A stretch of 64,000 bases of DNA. It comes from Coffea arabica (taxonomy: Eukaryota > Streptophyta > Magnoliopsida > Gentianales > Rubiaceae). The position numbers and the translations under genes are program-made. A model generated the notes under the pieces. That model was given only the letters and a program-made list of their open reading frames with translations. It was not told the DNA's origin and searched no databases. The stretch spans positions 2,232,001 to 2,296,000 of the forward strand of contig NC_092329.1 of assembly GCF_036785885.1 (NCBI RefSeq), given 5' to 3'. Position 1 is the first letter of the stretch, and every line of letters begins with the position of its first letter. This document shows positions 25,638-38,345 of the stretch, one piece after another.

Positions 25638-28600
25638 CTAGAAGCAGTCCATTTTCACGTCTGTTACATCAAGTTGCAGTATCTCCGCTCTGCACCCAAG
25701 TATGGAACCAATACTGCAACACAGGATAGACAACAATTATGAAAATGGAGGCTGAGATAGCACAAGAGGATGTTGTTTTGTAAAGGGCAGTGTGGAAATA
25801 TAAACATTTTGCAAGAGGTTTTGATCACCAAAAACTAACATAAATTTGTCGGCAACGAAAAATTGGTCGGATCTTCATACCTGGGGTGTGTTCTTCCAAG
25901 ATCCCCATGCACAAACTCCTTAATATATGTACCAGCCTGTCCTAATATACAATCATCATAAGTTAAGCCACCACAAGTAGAAGTAGTAAAAACATTATCC
26001 TCGTGAATAATCATTACAACAATTGCCTATCCATGAATCTAAGCATGCTGTTAGCAACTAAAAACATAAAATTTTTAAGCAAGATTAAATGTGAGACCAA
26101 GCAAAGGTACAGCTTTCTGGCTGTTATCGTGCCTTGAGTAACACAACAAAATTTGAACCACTGAGAGAAAAACAAACAAATAAGCAACACTTTCCTCTTC
26201 AATGGCAATCCATTCCATGCCTCGGTTCATCTATGATTGGCATCTTCTAACATGCTCAAGCAAAAGCAAAAATTTCATCCAATAAAATATGAAAGTGGAA
26301 AGTGAAGTAAAGGAAACTTCTTGCCATGACATACAATAGTTGACCAGTACCTCAGAAACTAAATCGTGGATTTGTTTAAAAAAAAAACAAAGCAAACAAA
26401 CCTGTGTACATAGATGCAAGAGAAAATACTGACAGCTTCCAGCTATTTTCTCTACTTTCATCCTGATTAACAATGTAAACCCAACCAGACTATAGGAGAA
26501 TAGAATTTAATTCATAAGCCAAAAAATAAAATAGTAAAGGTGGAGCTTGTACCAATGTATAACTTTTTCACGCTCCAAAGGACTTCGACGATGCAGAACC
26601 CTTATTGGTGTTTTCTGTAAAATTTGCTGCGGAGGCAAGAAAACACCAATTACTGTACAAATTAGCGATGTAGAATTCATATTCATCGGATTAAAGCATA
26701 TTCCAATCATGACTTGTATATAGGTATATAACATTAGCACAATTAAGAAACTGCTAAATAGTTTTATGTCCATGAAACTAAACAACTTTGCTTAATCATA
26801 TAAAGGCTAGTTCAATACAACGCATCGCGGTCAGCTGCATGCAGCAATTTACCAAAGCCAATCTTTCTTACAGCTAATTCCATGTACTACTACTAACCTA
26901 TTAGCCCAGAAGAGCATAGTAAAATCAATTCAAACAGGAACAAAGAAACTACTTAAGCATCAAGATAAACATATCTTGCATATATAATATGGCTACTTAT
27001 TTGCAAGAGCAAAACAAATACTGATGCGCGCGCACACACGAATATATATGTACACCTATATCTATGAGAGAGAGGTAGCGAGGCAAACTCACCATCTCTT
27101 GAAGTGAAGATAGAGTCTTCGAGTCATCATCATTAAAAGGGCGAGAAATCCAGACAAGAGCAGCATACTGCTTCTGTACAAATTGTGGAAGTGATATCTT
27201 GACTGCAGTTCAAGTTTTTGACAAGAAAACAAAGAACTAATTGATTTAAAGCAAAAGGCATGTACCTGTTTCTCAGCTTCTCCTTCACGCATCAGTGCCC
27301 ACCCTTTGTTGTCTAAAATCTTGAGATTCTTAACCCCAACCTGATAATGCAATCATCAATAGCACAGCAACATCATGAGAAGTTTATAGAATGAACCTTC
27401 GAACAGAAAATTTATCTAAAACAGCACATACCAGTTTATTTTCCTGGCTATTTATTTTCATTTCCATCTCTTTAATAAGTTCTTCAGAAGGAACTTGATG
27501 GGCATTTTGTACCTCAACCAGGAAAGGGCGACCTGTGCCCAACATCCTGACCTGAAAAAATAGGTTTCCAACATCAAAACAACATTTAGCAACATCTACA
27601 AAAGAATAGAAACACCAGAGCTTCCATACATCTATATCCTCTCTACCAGCAGCATGAAACTTGTAACCATCACCTTGGCAGAGAGGAAGGATGCTGCCAC
27701 CTATTATTTCCTGCATGGCCAACAATTTCATTCACTCTTGTACAACATAAGCCAGAAAAACAAAAATACTATTGTGAAAAACAGGGAAACACCTCTACTG
27801 ATGCTTCCCCCATTCTTTCGTCCTCAATCATCCAGCAAGTCTGGCTGACATTTCTTGAGTACTGCAGTCAAAAGAGAGCTCCACAATCTTCAAGTTGTAC
27901 AAAGACACACACACACACATCCTATATCTATCAAATTTCATAAGTTTATGATAACAGGTGTAGATTTAACCACAATCCTCGTTGAAATTACCATACCTTA
28001 AGGTATCTCCCACCAATGTAGATTGGACATCTATAACAAAGAAATACCAAACCAAAGGGCTGACTCTCCTGAAAAGTCAGCAATTCTGACCATAAGCACA
28101 ATACCATAAACTATTCTCACATCATCAACCAATCTTATCACAATAAAACAAAATCCACGCATCCAATTACTTGTAATTTTTACAATAAGAAAGAATTGCA
28201 GGTATATCGCAGATGAGAAAGTAAATGAACCATAACTTGCATACATGGAATTATACCTTCTCGAGCTGAAATTTTAGGTAATCGCTTCCATGACCTTCCA
28301 AATCCTTTGCAAAGCCCTCTGTGCACTCATATTGTTTGTTTTCATGTTCAGCAAAATTTTTTGAGCCAGATGTCTCAGATGCTTGTTTTTCATCAGCAGT
28401 ATATAGCATATCTGTTTTATTACAAGTGATCACTCGATAATTAAAATCACATGCATAAATGAAAATATAATCCATTGTGTTTCTGGTAGAAAACATCCAT
28501 GGACAGGCAGAGAAATTTACATTGAGATGGTGAAAAGTGTTTGTCAAAGTTTACATTACCATACCCAAAATGTGCAATATATTTGGGCAAAATTTTTGAA

Positions 28601-30873
28601 GTAGTAAACCTTGACTTCTCAAAAGCAAATTTTAAACAATTGAAGCCCAACAAGGGCGAAAAACTAACTTTTCTACTCTCTTTGGGGGAGGGGGAGGGGG
28701 AGGCTGTGCTTCCCAGAAAACAGGTGAAAATTCATGAAACTGTAAAGTGAAAGAACATGGGAATGTGGGTCTCTCTGTCTTTTTGCTTTAAATGGAAAGC
28801 TTCTAAATCATACTTGCAGATTATTCTGTTGGCTAGCATACGCAGAGACAAATTCTCTTCAGAATATTGTCATAAAATAGGACAAAGAATGTTGAGGTTC
28901 ATAATTATTTTTTTAAATCCAGTATATTGAAGGATGTTCCTTTTCCTTTTTAAGTAAATCCTTTATATCAAAGAATGCTCTTATAACTTTTTCTCCAATA
29001 TCCATGGGAGAAACTTCCAAAACTTCACAGGTCAGCAATTATATCAGTAACTGCAGAAGGTTATTAGAAATCAGAGATGTGCTAAAATGAATATCTTTGA
29101 TAAGTCAAAAACTCCAAAAGAAGTAGTTTAGGGCAGCTACTTGTTTTTCTCCTTTTGCATCCATCGATCTCCTCATTGTCAGGTTTTCTTCTTGACTCTT
29201 CAGAAGTTTCATATGTCAATCGTATGCGAAATGTGCTTAGATTTGATTTTGTACCCTGCGGAATGAGAAAAACTTATAAAGTTCCAATCTTGTGTCATGC
29301 ATCCTGAAAGTCTAGCCCAACTACGAGGTAGATGAGCAGCAGTTAGATCAGAACTTAAAAAGATGTAATTGTTTATTCGGTAGCCTTCAAAGAAATAAAA
29401 TAAGAATCAACTATTCCTCCACCAGAGAAGAAAGGGAGATGTTTGCATATGTTAATATTCTGAAAAGAAAAGGCAGAGTACAAATAATACATGCCTTTGT
29501 TGCATGAATTTAGAAACTTAAGCATTTAACACTTCTGAATGGCTTCTAATGAAAGAGGAAACAGAGATCTGAATTACCAGCAATTTTTCTAGGGTATCCA
29601 GTATTGACAATTTCAAGGCATCCTTTATAGAAATACAGTCAGTCAGAGTTTTTTGCAGGAACCAATGTTCAGAGCCATACTTCTTTCTCATAAAGGACCT
29701 GAAAGAACAATATTTGACTCGTTTATCAATCCTACAAAGTTTACATAAATAGAAACCAGAAAATATTACAAGTGGGCAATGAAGAAAATGATTATAGAAT
29801 GACGTATATGCCAATGAAATCAAGCAAATTTTCCAGCATCAATTACATTAAAATAACAGTTATCATCACAATCAACCAACTAAAGAATAGGCATGCAGTA
29901 CTGGGACTTCAATAAAGGTATTGATCAAAGTCATAGATGTGCCATATCAAATAAAGGAAGGAATCAAAATCTTTCTACCTGACAACTTGTTCATTATCCA
30001 TGACCACAGGCGGCAATGAAACTTCAAGAGAAAAGCTGTCAATCTGAGGATGCTCTTGCTTGACAGATTCAGCAACAATTCTAGCAAACTCATAAGCAGA
30101 ATCCTTCTTCACCAATATTTCTTTTTCATCATGATATACATAGTCCAATATGCCTAAACAGATTCTACAGACTGCATGCTCCAAGACAAATGTTTGAGAA
30201 GATAGCTGCTGACTACCCGAGTCCTTGCGTTCTGCAGAGCCACTGCAGTTATCATCTCTGTCCCGCCCCAATACATTTTTTTCAAGCATGGCATTCATAG
30301 TTGCTGTTGGCAGTGAAGGGAAAGAAGAAATCTTTTGACAAAGACCAAACAATCGAAAAATGCACCGAGCACATGCCTGCGTAAGAATGGAAAGAGAACA
30401 TTTACAGAAGAAAAATATGATAAGAATGGAATTTATCCCATCGTGTAGAAGCTAGGGGTACAAAATTAAGAAGAAGAGAAAGCTTCCTTTTCATCACGGT
30501 TCTCCACAGTTTCTAAGAAATTCAACAAATTCCAAACCATCAATTACAATCAATTGAAAAGAGTAGCTTGAACATCAAAATTATTATCATTGAATTAGCT
30601 TAAAATGACACTGCTAAGTTACTAGAATGATTTTTGAGAACTAAGAAGAATAAAAACAGCAAAAAATGGAAAGAGAAAATAAATAAAGCGTATAAAAAAT
30701 TAGCATACCCCGAGTGAGAAGAAATCTTTGACCGCGTAAGTGGGAAGAGCGTAAACGGCGTCTTGGAGAAGTTTCAGCTCCTCTACCTCCTCCCCCACGT
30801 TGGCTGCTGCTGAGTTGCTAATTTGCGGCCTCTCATCGCCGCCACTGTTATCCTGCACAACTTCGCTGGCCAT
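25638..30873 (-). CDS. PUS10: tRNA pseudouridine synthase Pus10
   Basis: Pus10 isomerises uridine to pseudouridine in the tRNA T-loop (positions 54/55 in archaea and animals). Fifteen exons, all GT-AG and in phase, give 572 residues: 30709-30873, 29979-30376, 29578-29698, 29141-29255, 28257-28411, 27997-28068, 27793-27861, 27630-27710, 27432-27551, 27266-27340, 27093-27173, 26553-26626, 26402-26462, 25881-25936, 25638-25713. An N-terminal zinc site is visible as CARC (Cys57, Cys60) and CRIC (Cys125, Cys128). The C-terminal catalytic half has GGRYLKYSRNVSQTCW, then AGREDIDVRMLGTGRPFLVE cut as AGREDIDVRML, with the likely catalytic Asp390 in GRED. TPIRVLHRRS and AGTYIKEFVHGDLGRT then follow. 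The start is the only ATG before the conserved part. A coding segment in exons 4-5 (KPDNEEIDGC, KQASETSGSK) is low-conservation linker. Confidence 0.95.
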
Positions 30874-31814
30874 TGCCAACCGGCGTCCTCCTGCACTAGG
30901 CGGTGCTGTGGCGGCAATCAAGTTTATGTAAAGCACCCCTTTTTCTTTTCTTTTGAATTACTTCCCCTCGCTTTGTTTCTTTTCAGACGTTTTATTGGAC
31001 TTTGAAGTTTGAATCTGGAGGCGAGGGCAGTCTTTTGAGTTCTGGGCTTTTTTTCTGTTTGGGGTGAAAAGGAGTTCTGGGTTTTTAGGCTAAAGTCTTC
31101 TTTTCTTTGTCAAATTTTTTTCCCGTTCAAATTCTTTCCGTTCATAACCCAATCCAATCTTTCTAAATGCAGCTGCTTCCGATTAATGCTGTAGAAGATC
31201 AATGCCTTTTTTGGCAAAAACTATGGAAAAAAAAAAAAAAGAAGAAGATAAAAGCGTCACAAACATCAATTAGAGCCCCATTAACATTTGCCACTTCAGG
31301 AAACAACAATTGGGCCTTTGCTTTCGCTCTTCCCCCTCCCCAACTTCTTCTTCTTCTTCTTTTGGGAGGAAATGGCTCGGCTTACCATATATCCATTTTA
31401 AACACTATTGATTTGAATATTTCATCATACTGGAGAAAAGGATTTTTATGAGCAAGAAACCAAATAGTGTAGTTGGTATTGGTATCATGAAATATGTGCT
31501 ACAGCATTTCACCATCCCATAAATAGGCGGTTTTAATTCTGGGGTGCTTATTTTATTTCAAAGATCAGATAAAAGACCAAAATTTTGCCTCAATTCGGGC
31601 GTTCGAGTTCAAGTTGAACTTCGCATGAGTGCGCTATATTTTTTGAACGATGGCTCTGCTATTGCACTTTCCACAAACACACAGGATACAGTAGTATAAA
31701 CGCACAGAATATACCAAATTTTGTCAGTTGTTAACACACTATCAAGCTGCTCTGCTTGCTTATTTGCACCACACTGATATTATTTGGAATCTACAATATT
31801 ATTCACCAGCAATT
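30874..31814. other. Spacer between PUS10 and ECH2
   Basis: This spacer between two genes on the same strand holds the PUS10 promoter and leader and the ECH2 3' UTR. A (CTT)n-type tract lies near 31345-31360. No gene is seen. Confidence 0.5.
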
Positions 31815-34800
31815 TCAAAGAGATGAATTTAACAGGTTAAGATCCACGAACCCAGAAAGCACAGCCCTGCTTCGCTCCTTCACCTTCACCTGGTACAATA
31901 CTCTGCACATTTCAACCTCTCTCTCAGTGCTTGGCTTACAAATAAAGGGCCAAAAGGGAAGTAAAGGAAAAGAAGCATGCGTTGAATTCAACAAGTTTCT
32001 CTGCGTTATCAGAGCCAAAAAAAAAAGAGGCAAACACCCTGCAACTCAGAGAAGCAACTTACCTCTGGCCATCAAGCCACATTTCTGTTATCAAAGTTTC
32101 TCCAGGGTAGACATGTAACAGGAATCTGGCAGATATGCTCTTGATTCTATTTTGATCACCTCCGCAGATACATTTGATGACAGCCCTAACTGCAAAGCCG
32201 AGTGTGCAAAGCCCATGCAATATTGGACGGGAAAATCTAGGCAAAGCGCAATATGGGAAATTAGAGCAGAATAAAATTAGCAAAATCAAGTGTAAGATCT
32301 ATTGCTTGGGGATAACCCCATCGCTTGAGTAAGACAATAAGAATGTCATTTTCTTTTGTTGCATCTTAAAGCAGCGCCTGAATTTCAGCACGGATATATA
32401 GTAGAAGAAATATGCCAATAATGACTTAAATAGTCCTCTAACTTATCCTAAATCAACAATAGTCCTAGTACTTTTTCACCGCCAATTCAGTTCTTAAACA
32501 ACTATTTCATAAACAATTTCATCCTACTAGAAAAACTTACATGAAAGAAGAGGGAGGAGTCTTGTAGATTATCAAAATCGTTCCTCCTATCAGCCTTAGC
32601 TAGTGGCAAGAAAATTCTTTATGGCAGAGTAATGGTGGAACGACTATAATGGCTAAGCAGAAATTGTTTAAGGACTAAATTGGCTAAAACCCTAGATCAA
32701 GGACCAATTCAGGTTTTCAAAATAAAACAAAAAAAGAAGCTGAAAGACTAGTAATGCCATTTGAATTTTTTACCAACAAAAAACAACTAGCTTCAAATTA
32801 CCCAGCAATTTCAGCAATTCTGGGATCTGAATGCAAAGGATTGTAATCTCCGGAAAGCCTGTAAAGTAATGCCTGCACAATGGCAATGTCAATTTAAAAG
32901 GTGAAATGATTATGCACAAACAAAAGCACAATATATGGACAAAATCTAAAGTAAGCACAGTAACATTGAAAACTACTGCCCAAAATGCACGGAACTGCTA
33001 ACGATAGGGTGTAGTGCATCAACAAAAAATTCAAGCACATTCAAAGGTACTAAGCAACATATTTGAAGGTAGTGAAAGCTAAAGTCCAAAAGAGAGAATC
33101 TTAGCATCCTCAATCTCCTCCAAGTAGCAATATTTCAAAGAAGTCAAATGACTCTAATGATCTACAGTGCCAACCCATCCAATCCCACTCTCCTGCACCT
33201 ATATTTATAGTAGTCGAATCCAGATGTACATTGTGCATCAAAATTCATTTTCATGATATGCTGTATCATATCATAATATGTTTATAAGTATTTATATAAA
33301 TTTTTAAATGATTATTTGCATGAGAATACTGATTACTATCACATAAATAAAAGTGATTTTGTAATTTCATAAATAGAATAATGTCATTATAAATTTAAAA
33401 AATTAATAAATCAAGGTAACATAGGTAAGTATTAGGTCATACAAGATGTTAATAGAATTAGAATACTAACCATGTAAACCAGTCAGGTAAGTGAATAATA
33501 AATTTTTCATTAAATACAAAAGCATGTGAAAGCAAGAATAATGTGGCAAGAAAATTAATTCCTTTTGAGTTGGTTTAAAAAGGGGATTTGTATCAGCTAA
33601 GCATTAGCAGGACAGAAAAGAATTATATGAGAATAGGTGCAATATTAGTGAAATAAATGTGTGCAAACTATATGCTAGAAAAATCTACATCAAAGGTTAG
33701 ATGTGTAACTCTTGATGGCATGTTATTTTAATTAAACTGACTATTTTTGTTGGTAAAAAATTTTGAAAATAATAAATACAATTAAATGTACATAGAATTT
33801 CTTCATCTGTTTCCATAAGTTGATTTAACTGGCTCAAATGCATTCATGTGTTGTATGATACAGACGTAAGATGCACATTGTATCACAGCACATGCTCTTG
33901 TATTTTACAATTGTTGATCATATTGAATGCACTATCATGATACACCACAAAATTGCTTAAATCTGACATGTATCAGACCATATGCATGATGCATCCTACA
34001 AAACTAACAACTGTGTCAGTATTCATGTCATTAGATGTAATCTTAATATCAGATCAATGCACGTCAGACATAAGCCAAAAACAGCAGCATGACAAAGTAG
34101 AATTAGCAAATTGATTTTAAACATGCCTGAGATGGTTGAGTGCATTCCTCAAACACAGCAAATGGTGGACTTTTTGGGAGTCTAGTACTTGATGTCTGAT
34201 TCACGGGATGCTTTGAATATGAGTATGGCTGAGCTGAATTTGAGAACCCCCCCAAACCTCTCAAAAAGACAGCCATCCTGAAAATTAATAGCATGGTTAT
34301 CAACCAAATAATAACAAATTTAGTTGTGTCAGTTGAATAAGAGCTTACCTGTTCATGCATATTAACTCACCAGACTCTCTCTCATAGCTTAGAATTTCAA
34401 TTTCCAGAACAGTCGCCTTACCTGCAAGCAATAAACTCTAACATTGTTACCAAGAAAGGGGGGAAAAAACATTGTTACCAAGAATTGGGTTGTTTCCAAG
34501 TAGAATAAAGAAAAACCCCTAGTTTCTTTTTGAACGCACAAAATTATCTTAGAAGGAGCTTCAACTGGTCCTACCAGTCACCAATCAAAATGGTAAAGCC
34601 ACTACTAATATCTGATCAAAGTGTTCATGAGTAAGTATAAATGTACAGCCTTGCACATTGATAATTATCTTTGCACAGAGGACAGCGGTGATGAGGGTGG
34701 TTGGGGATCTTTCTATCAACTAACAGATGAAAAATCTATTCGACATTCTTTTTGAACTATTTCTATAGTGCTTAATACCCTTCATTGACCAAATCATAAT

Positions 34801-36628
34801 CAAACTTTTTCTCCTGAAAAAGATTTTATCAGGTATGTGCCAGTCACAAAAATTCATGCTATAACCATAGTGGTATTTTCTGAAACAAACCTTTATCATG
34901 CAGTCCAGATATGCTCGCTACATTCTGTATCTGCATTAATCAAATTGATCAACAGAGATGATCTTCGACAATGTCACAGGATAAATATATGCAGCACACA
35001 TCAAATTGCATCTACTACCTAATCCAACTAGAGATACTGTCTAATTCACCATTTCACGGGAAACCGAATCCAAGTTTACAATCCATAAATTTATCAATCC
35101 CCAAATCATTCAACTCTGCTTCAGGCTTCATTAGTGTGATAACAAGACTGCAAACAATTTGAGTCTTGATAACTCAAATCAAATCACAAAGTTAGCTGCC
35201 TCTAACAATTTAGAAGTTCTATTTGGCACCCTAACTAAAAAACCAACCTCCCTTGCAATCCCATAGCCATTGGTTTCTTTTCTTTCTTCAGTTTCTTTTT
35301 GTCATGCTTGTCGCAATAGAAATGCAGAAGCAACCTCCTTAGAAGGTTCTCAAGCACAAAAAGGTGGGGTAACTTGCAACTTGAAAAAGCAGCTGGTCAC
35401 CTGTGATCTTATGAACAAGGTATTTTCAAACAGATGAAGTACACAGCTGATAACAGGTTCTGCAGCTAACTTTTGACAATAGGAGTGGACTAGGGTCACT
35501 ACACGACTAGCTTATTGTCCATTTCCCTCCAAGCATGAACTCCACATGAATGCAGATGACATATAGTATCTAAAGCTTCTACTTTTTCTCATTCTCTCTT
35601 TGGAAAATTAGATTTTTTGCCAAACACTTACACAAGCACTAGAAGGAAGTGGCTTGTAGATTTCAATGTACTGTTGCCCGTGCAATAGAAGGCGTGGATC
35701 ATATCTAACACCAAAGAGTAAATCAAGTCAGATTCACCAGACAGATACTTTAGGAGCTAATTGATAATTACAATTTGTTTGAAAAGGTAGACACAGGAGA
35801 AAGACAGTACTTGCTTAACAAAAATTTTGAACAGAAAAAATCCCAAATGAACACCAGTGGCATTTATAACAAGGTGAATGGAAGGAAATCTGGTGAACAG
35901 GGGAAAACTTCACTTGTTTGAATGCATAAATGCTTACGAAAAGCTAGGAAGCTGCCCAATTTCTGAACTTACTCCATGACAAAACAAAGCAGCAAAGGTT
36001 GGCAAGACCTACAAGATAAACACATTAAAACATAAGTCAAAAATTGGGCAGAGCAGTCAATGTTATCGCCCCCACATCCTCTAATCCATCCATCTTTTCT
36101 TGTCTTCAAACAGAACTGAAGTTAAGAATCATCCAATCCTAGTATTATTCCTAAAAAAACAAAGGCACCAGCACAAGCAACAAAATTGTCTCTTGAATGG
36201 ATAATATACCAGTAGCGACAGAAGATTATAAAAGGGGGGCAAAAGACCTGGATGGATTGCTGGTGGGCGTGATCAGGATGGTAAACATACTTAAGTTCCT
36301 TGTCATCCAAAGCATCCTTCAAGCAAGCTCCAACTCCCAGAGCATATAGAGCTACATCTCTTTCTGTATAAGTAAATGTTTTCCGCACCACCAAATTTAT
36401 GTGCATATAAAAAAAATGTCAAATCCATAGAATTTCAGCTCTCTATCTTAGTTGATCGAACTAATGACAAGAGCAGTCAAACGACCAACCAAAAGGGGGA
36501 AAAAAAAAGGGAGAAAAGAAAAGAAAAGAAGCAGAATACCAAAGTGAACCGAACCTGACCTCGGGGAATTTGTGAGAAATGATAAGTTGAGGATCAAAAT
36601 TGGAGGTCGTCGCTGCCGCCGCCGCCAT
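31815..36628 (-). CDS. ECH2: Peroxisomal enoyl-CoA hydratase 2 (MaoC-like)
   Basis: ECH2 is a monofunctional (R)-specific hydratase that helps peroxisomal beta-oxidation of unsaturated fatty acids with odd-position cis double bonds. Ten exons give 314 residues: 36560-36628, 36248-36382, 35938-36008, 35632-35704, 34891-34930, 34349-34421, 34127-34277, 32802-32872, 32063-32236, 31815-31902. The hydratase-2 motif with the catalytic Asp/His pair is intact ([12 protein letters not shown]). [14 protein letters not shown] and the C-terminal SSL, a known plant PTS1 signal, also mark the family. Two splice sites are odd. Intron 7 has a GC donor (CAG|GCATGT). Intron 1 would have to end GCGG where GCAG is expected. 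Only that junction joins HKFPE to KTFTYTERD in frame as in the Arabidopsis protein. An internal ATG (36404-36406) could alternatively start a shorter form, [13 protein letters not shown]. Intron 7 is 1.25 kb and AT-rich. Confidence 0.93.
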
Positions 36629-38136
36629 ACAAGCTCCGGAATATGATAAAAGCTCAGAGGCTGAAGGCAACAACTAAAGAATAAGACTGGCTGCTTGAAT
36701 TTTGGGAAATTCTGGTAAGTCAACTCTCACACTGCAACTCCCACAGCTTATACTACAGAATTAAAATAAAATTACTACTATATATCGCGGCAGAGGCAAT
36801 GCTCATCTATCCCCTACTATTTTTTTTTAAATTTTCGGAAGTCAACATTTTTTTTTTTTTAAAATCTTTACAGATTCGGCTCTCTTTTTTTTTTTCCAGT
36901 AAATATCTATACTCCAAGGCCTAGCTTGTGAAAAGGAGAGAAAATATAAGTTATGCGAGAAAAGAAATAAAAAGGAAAGATAAAAATTTTCTTATCTCTG
37001 TTCTGGGAAATCATTACTCTTCTAGTATATTTTAAGAAGATCATTTAAAAAATTTTTCGTCTGCATTTGGATAGAAGATTATTTAAAATATTTTGAAAGT
37101 AATGATTGTAGTAAATTTTTTTGTCATATGATACATGGTAAAATTAAAAAATATTTTAAAAAAAAAGATAAACATAAGACATGTGGTGGTTAGTCCAAAC
37201 TGAGTTTTTGACTAAAATAATCTACTTTTCAAAAAATAATTCCAAAGTAATGCTCTTTCAGTTTTTATTCCCTTATTAATCTAGTTATTGCCACGTAGAC
37301 TCTCCGTCAAAGGAAAAAAATTACTTGTAAATCTTTTGTTTAGATATTACACAATTTTTCTTTATTTAGTGCCTTAAGGACATTCTGTAAACAAATTAAA
37401 AATGGAAAGTGGATCCATAATTAGTGTTTTTAAAATTGTTGATCACCCTCCAAATTGCAATGATTTTGCCGAAGAACCTTTTTTTTTTTTTTTTGCTGCC
37501 ATTATTTCTCCCTAGCTTTAGTCTTGATTATTATATCACAAGTTCCTTTCTTTTTTTCTTGTTACTTGCAATTTTATATATGGTAGTCTCCTAACTTTGA
37601 AATTTTTAAGAAGTTTGCAAAAACTCAAATTGTTTGAAGTCCAAGTAAACATTTCAAGATACATAATAAACATAGTTTACGCGAACTATAAAAATTCCAC
37701 TATAAGGGGAAAGAAAATTCGAAAAGAAATTCTCTTGCATTTTTTGACTTATCAAAAGAGAATACATTCCAAAAAAATAGGAGAGATAAAATATAACTAA
37801 GTCAGTAATAGTATCAAAATTAACACGCTATATGAGCCAATTTAATGTGAGAAACACTAATTAACTCAATAATAGATAGAGAAATATTTTTATTTATCTT
37901 TAAGATTGTACATAAGTAGCAAAATTTGAACTATTGAAAAGTTATTAAAAATCCATTGATGTGGATTGTACCTCTTAATATAAGATAAAAATGTGAATAC
38001 TTTTCATACTCAAAGTCCACATGGCAACAAGTAGGTTAACAAGGGAATATATTTTGAAAGTGCATTAGTTTGGGAATAGTTTTAAAGAATGAGGTTATTG
38101 TGGAAATAAATTCGCCCAAACTTGGGCATGGCACAG
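36629..38136. other. Region upstream of ECH2
   Basis: AT-rich, with poly-T runs and probably the ECH2 promoter at its left end. A possible worn GTTTGGATTG-type element lies at about 37064-37200 (TTTGGATAGAAG to AGTCCAAACTGAG). No gene is seen. Confidence 0.5.
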
Positions 38137-38301
38137 TTGTTTGGATAGTGGGTTATTTTTTCAAATATATTTGCTTACATCACCATTACAATTTTTAATA
38201 CATTTTTTTATCTTCCCAATTACCTTTTTATCTCACATACATCACATCACAAAAAAATGCTACAGTAAAAATATGTCAAATAATTTACAATCCAAACAAT
38301 T
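38137..38301. mobile_element. MITE, GTTTGGATTG family
   Basis: Inverted ends are TTGTTTGGATAGTGGGTTAT on the left and, in reverse from the right, TTGTTTGGATTGTAAATTAT. Reverse-complemented, it is collinear along its whole length with the copy at 56454: TTTTTACTGTAGCATTTTTT, GTGATGTGATGTATGTGA and AAAAAGGTAATTG. It lies immediately left of the hAT element. Confidence 0.85.
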
Positions 38302-38345
38302 CAGATAATCAGATTTCCAAGTTGGGCTTACTGCTCATGCATGAG

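Noticed and set aside
33225-34075. Possible inserted element in ECH2 intron 7, with repeated TGTATCA/TGATACA words
   Set aside because: AT-rich sequence with scattered short repeats, but no matching ends or flanking duplication could be defined.
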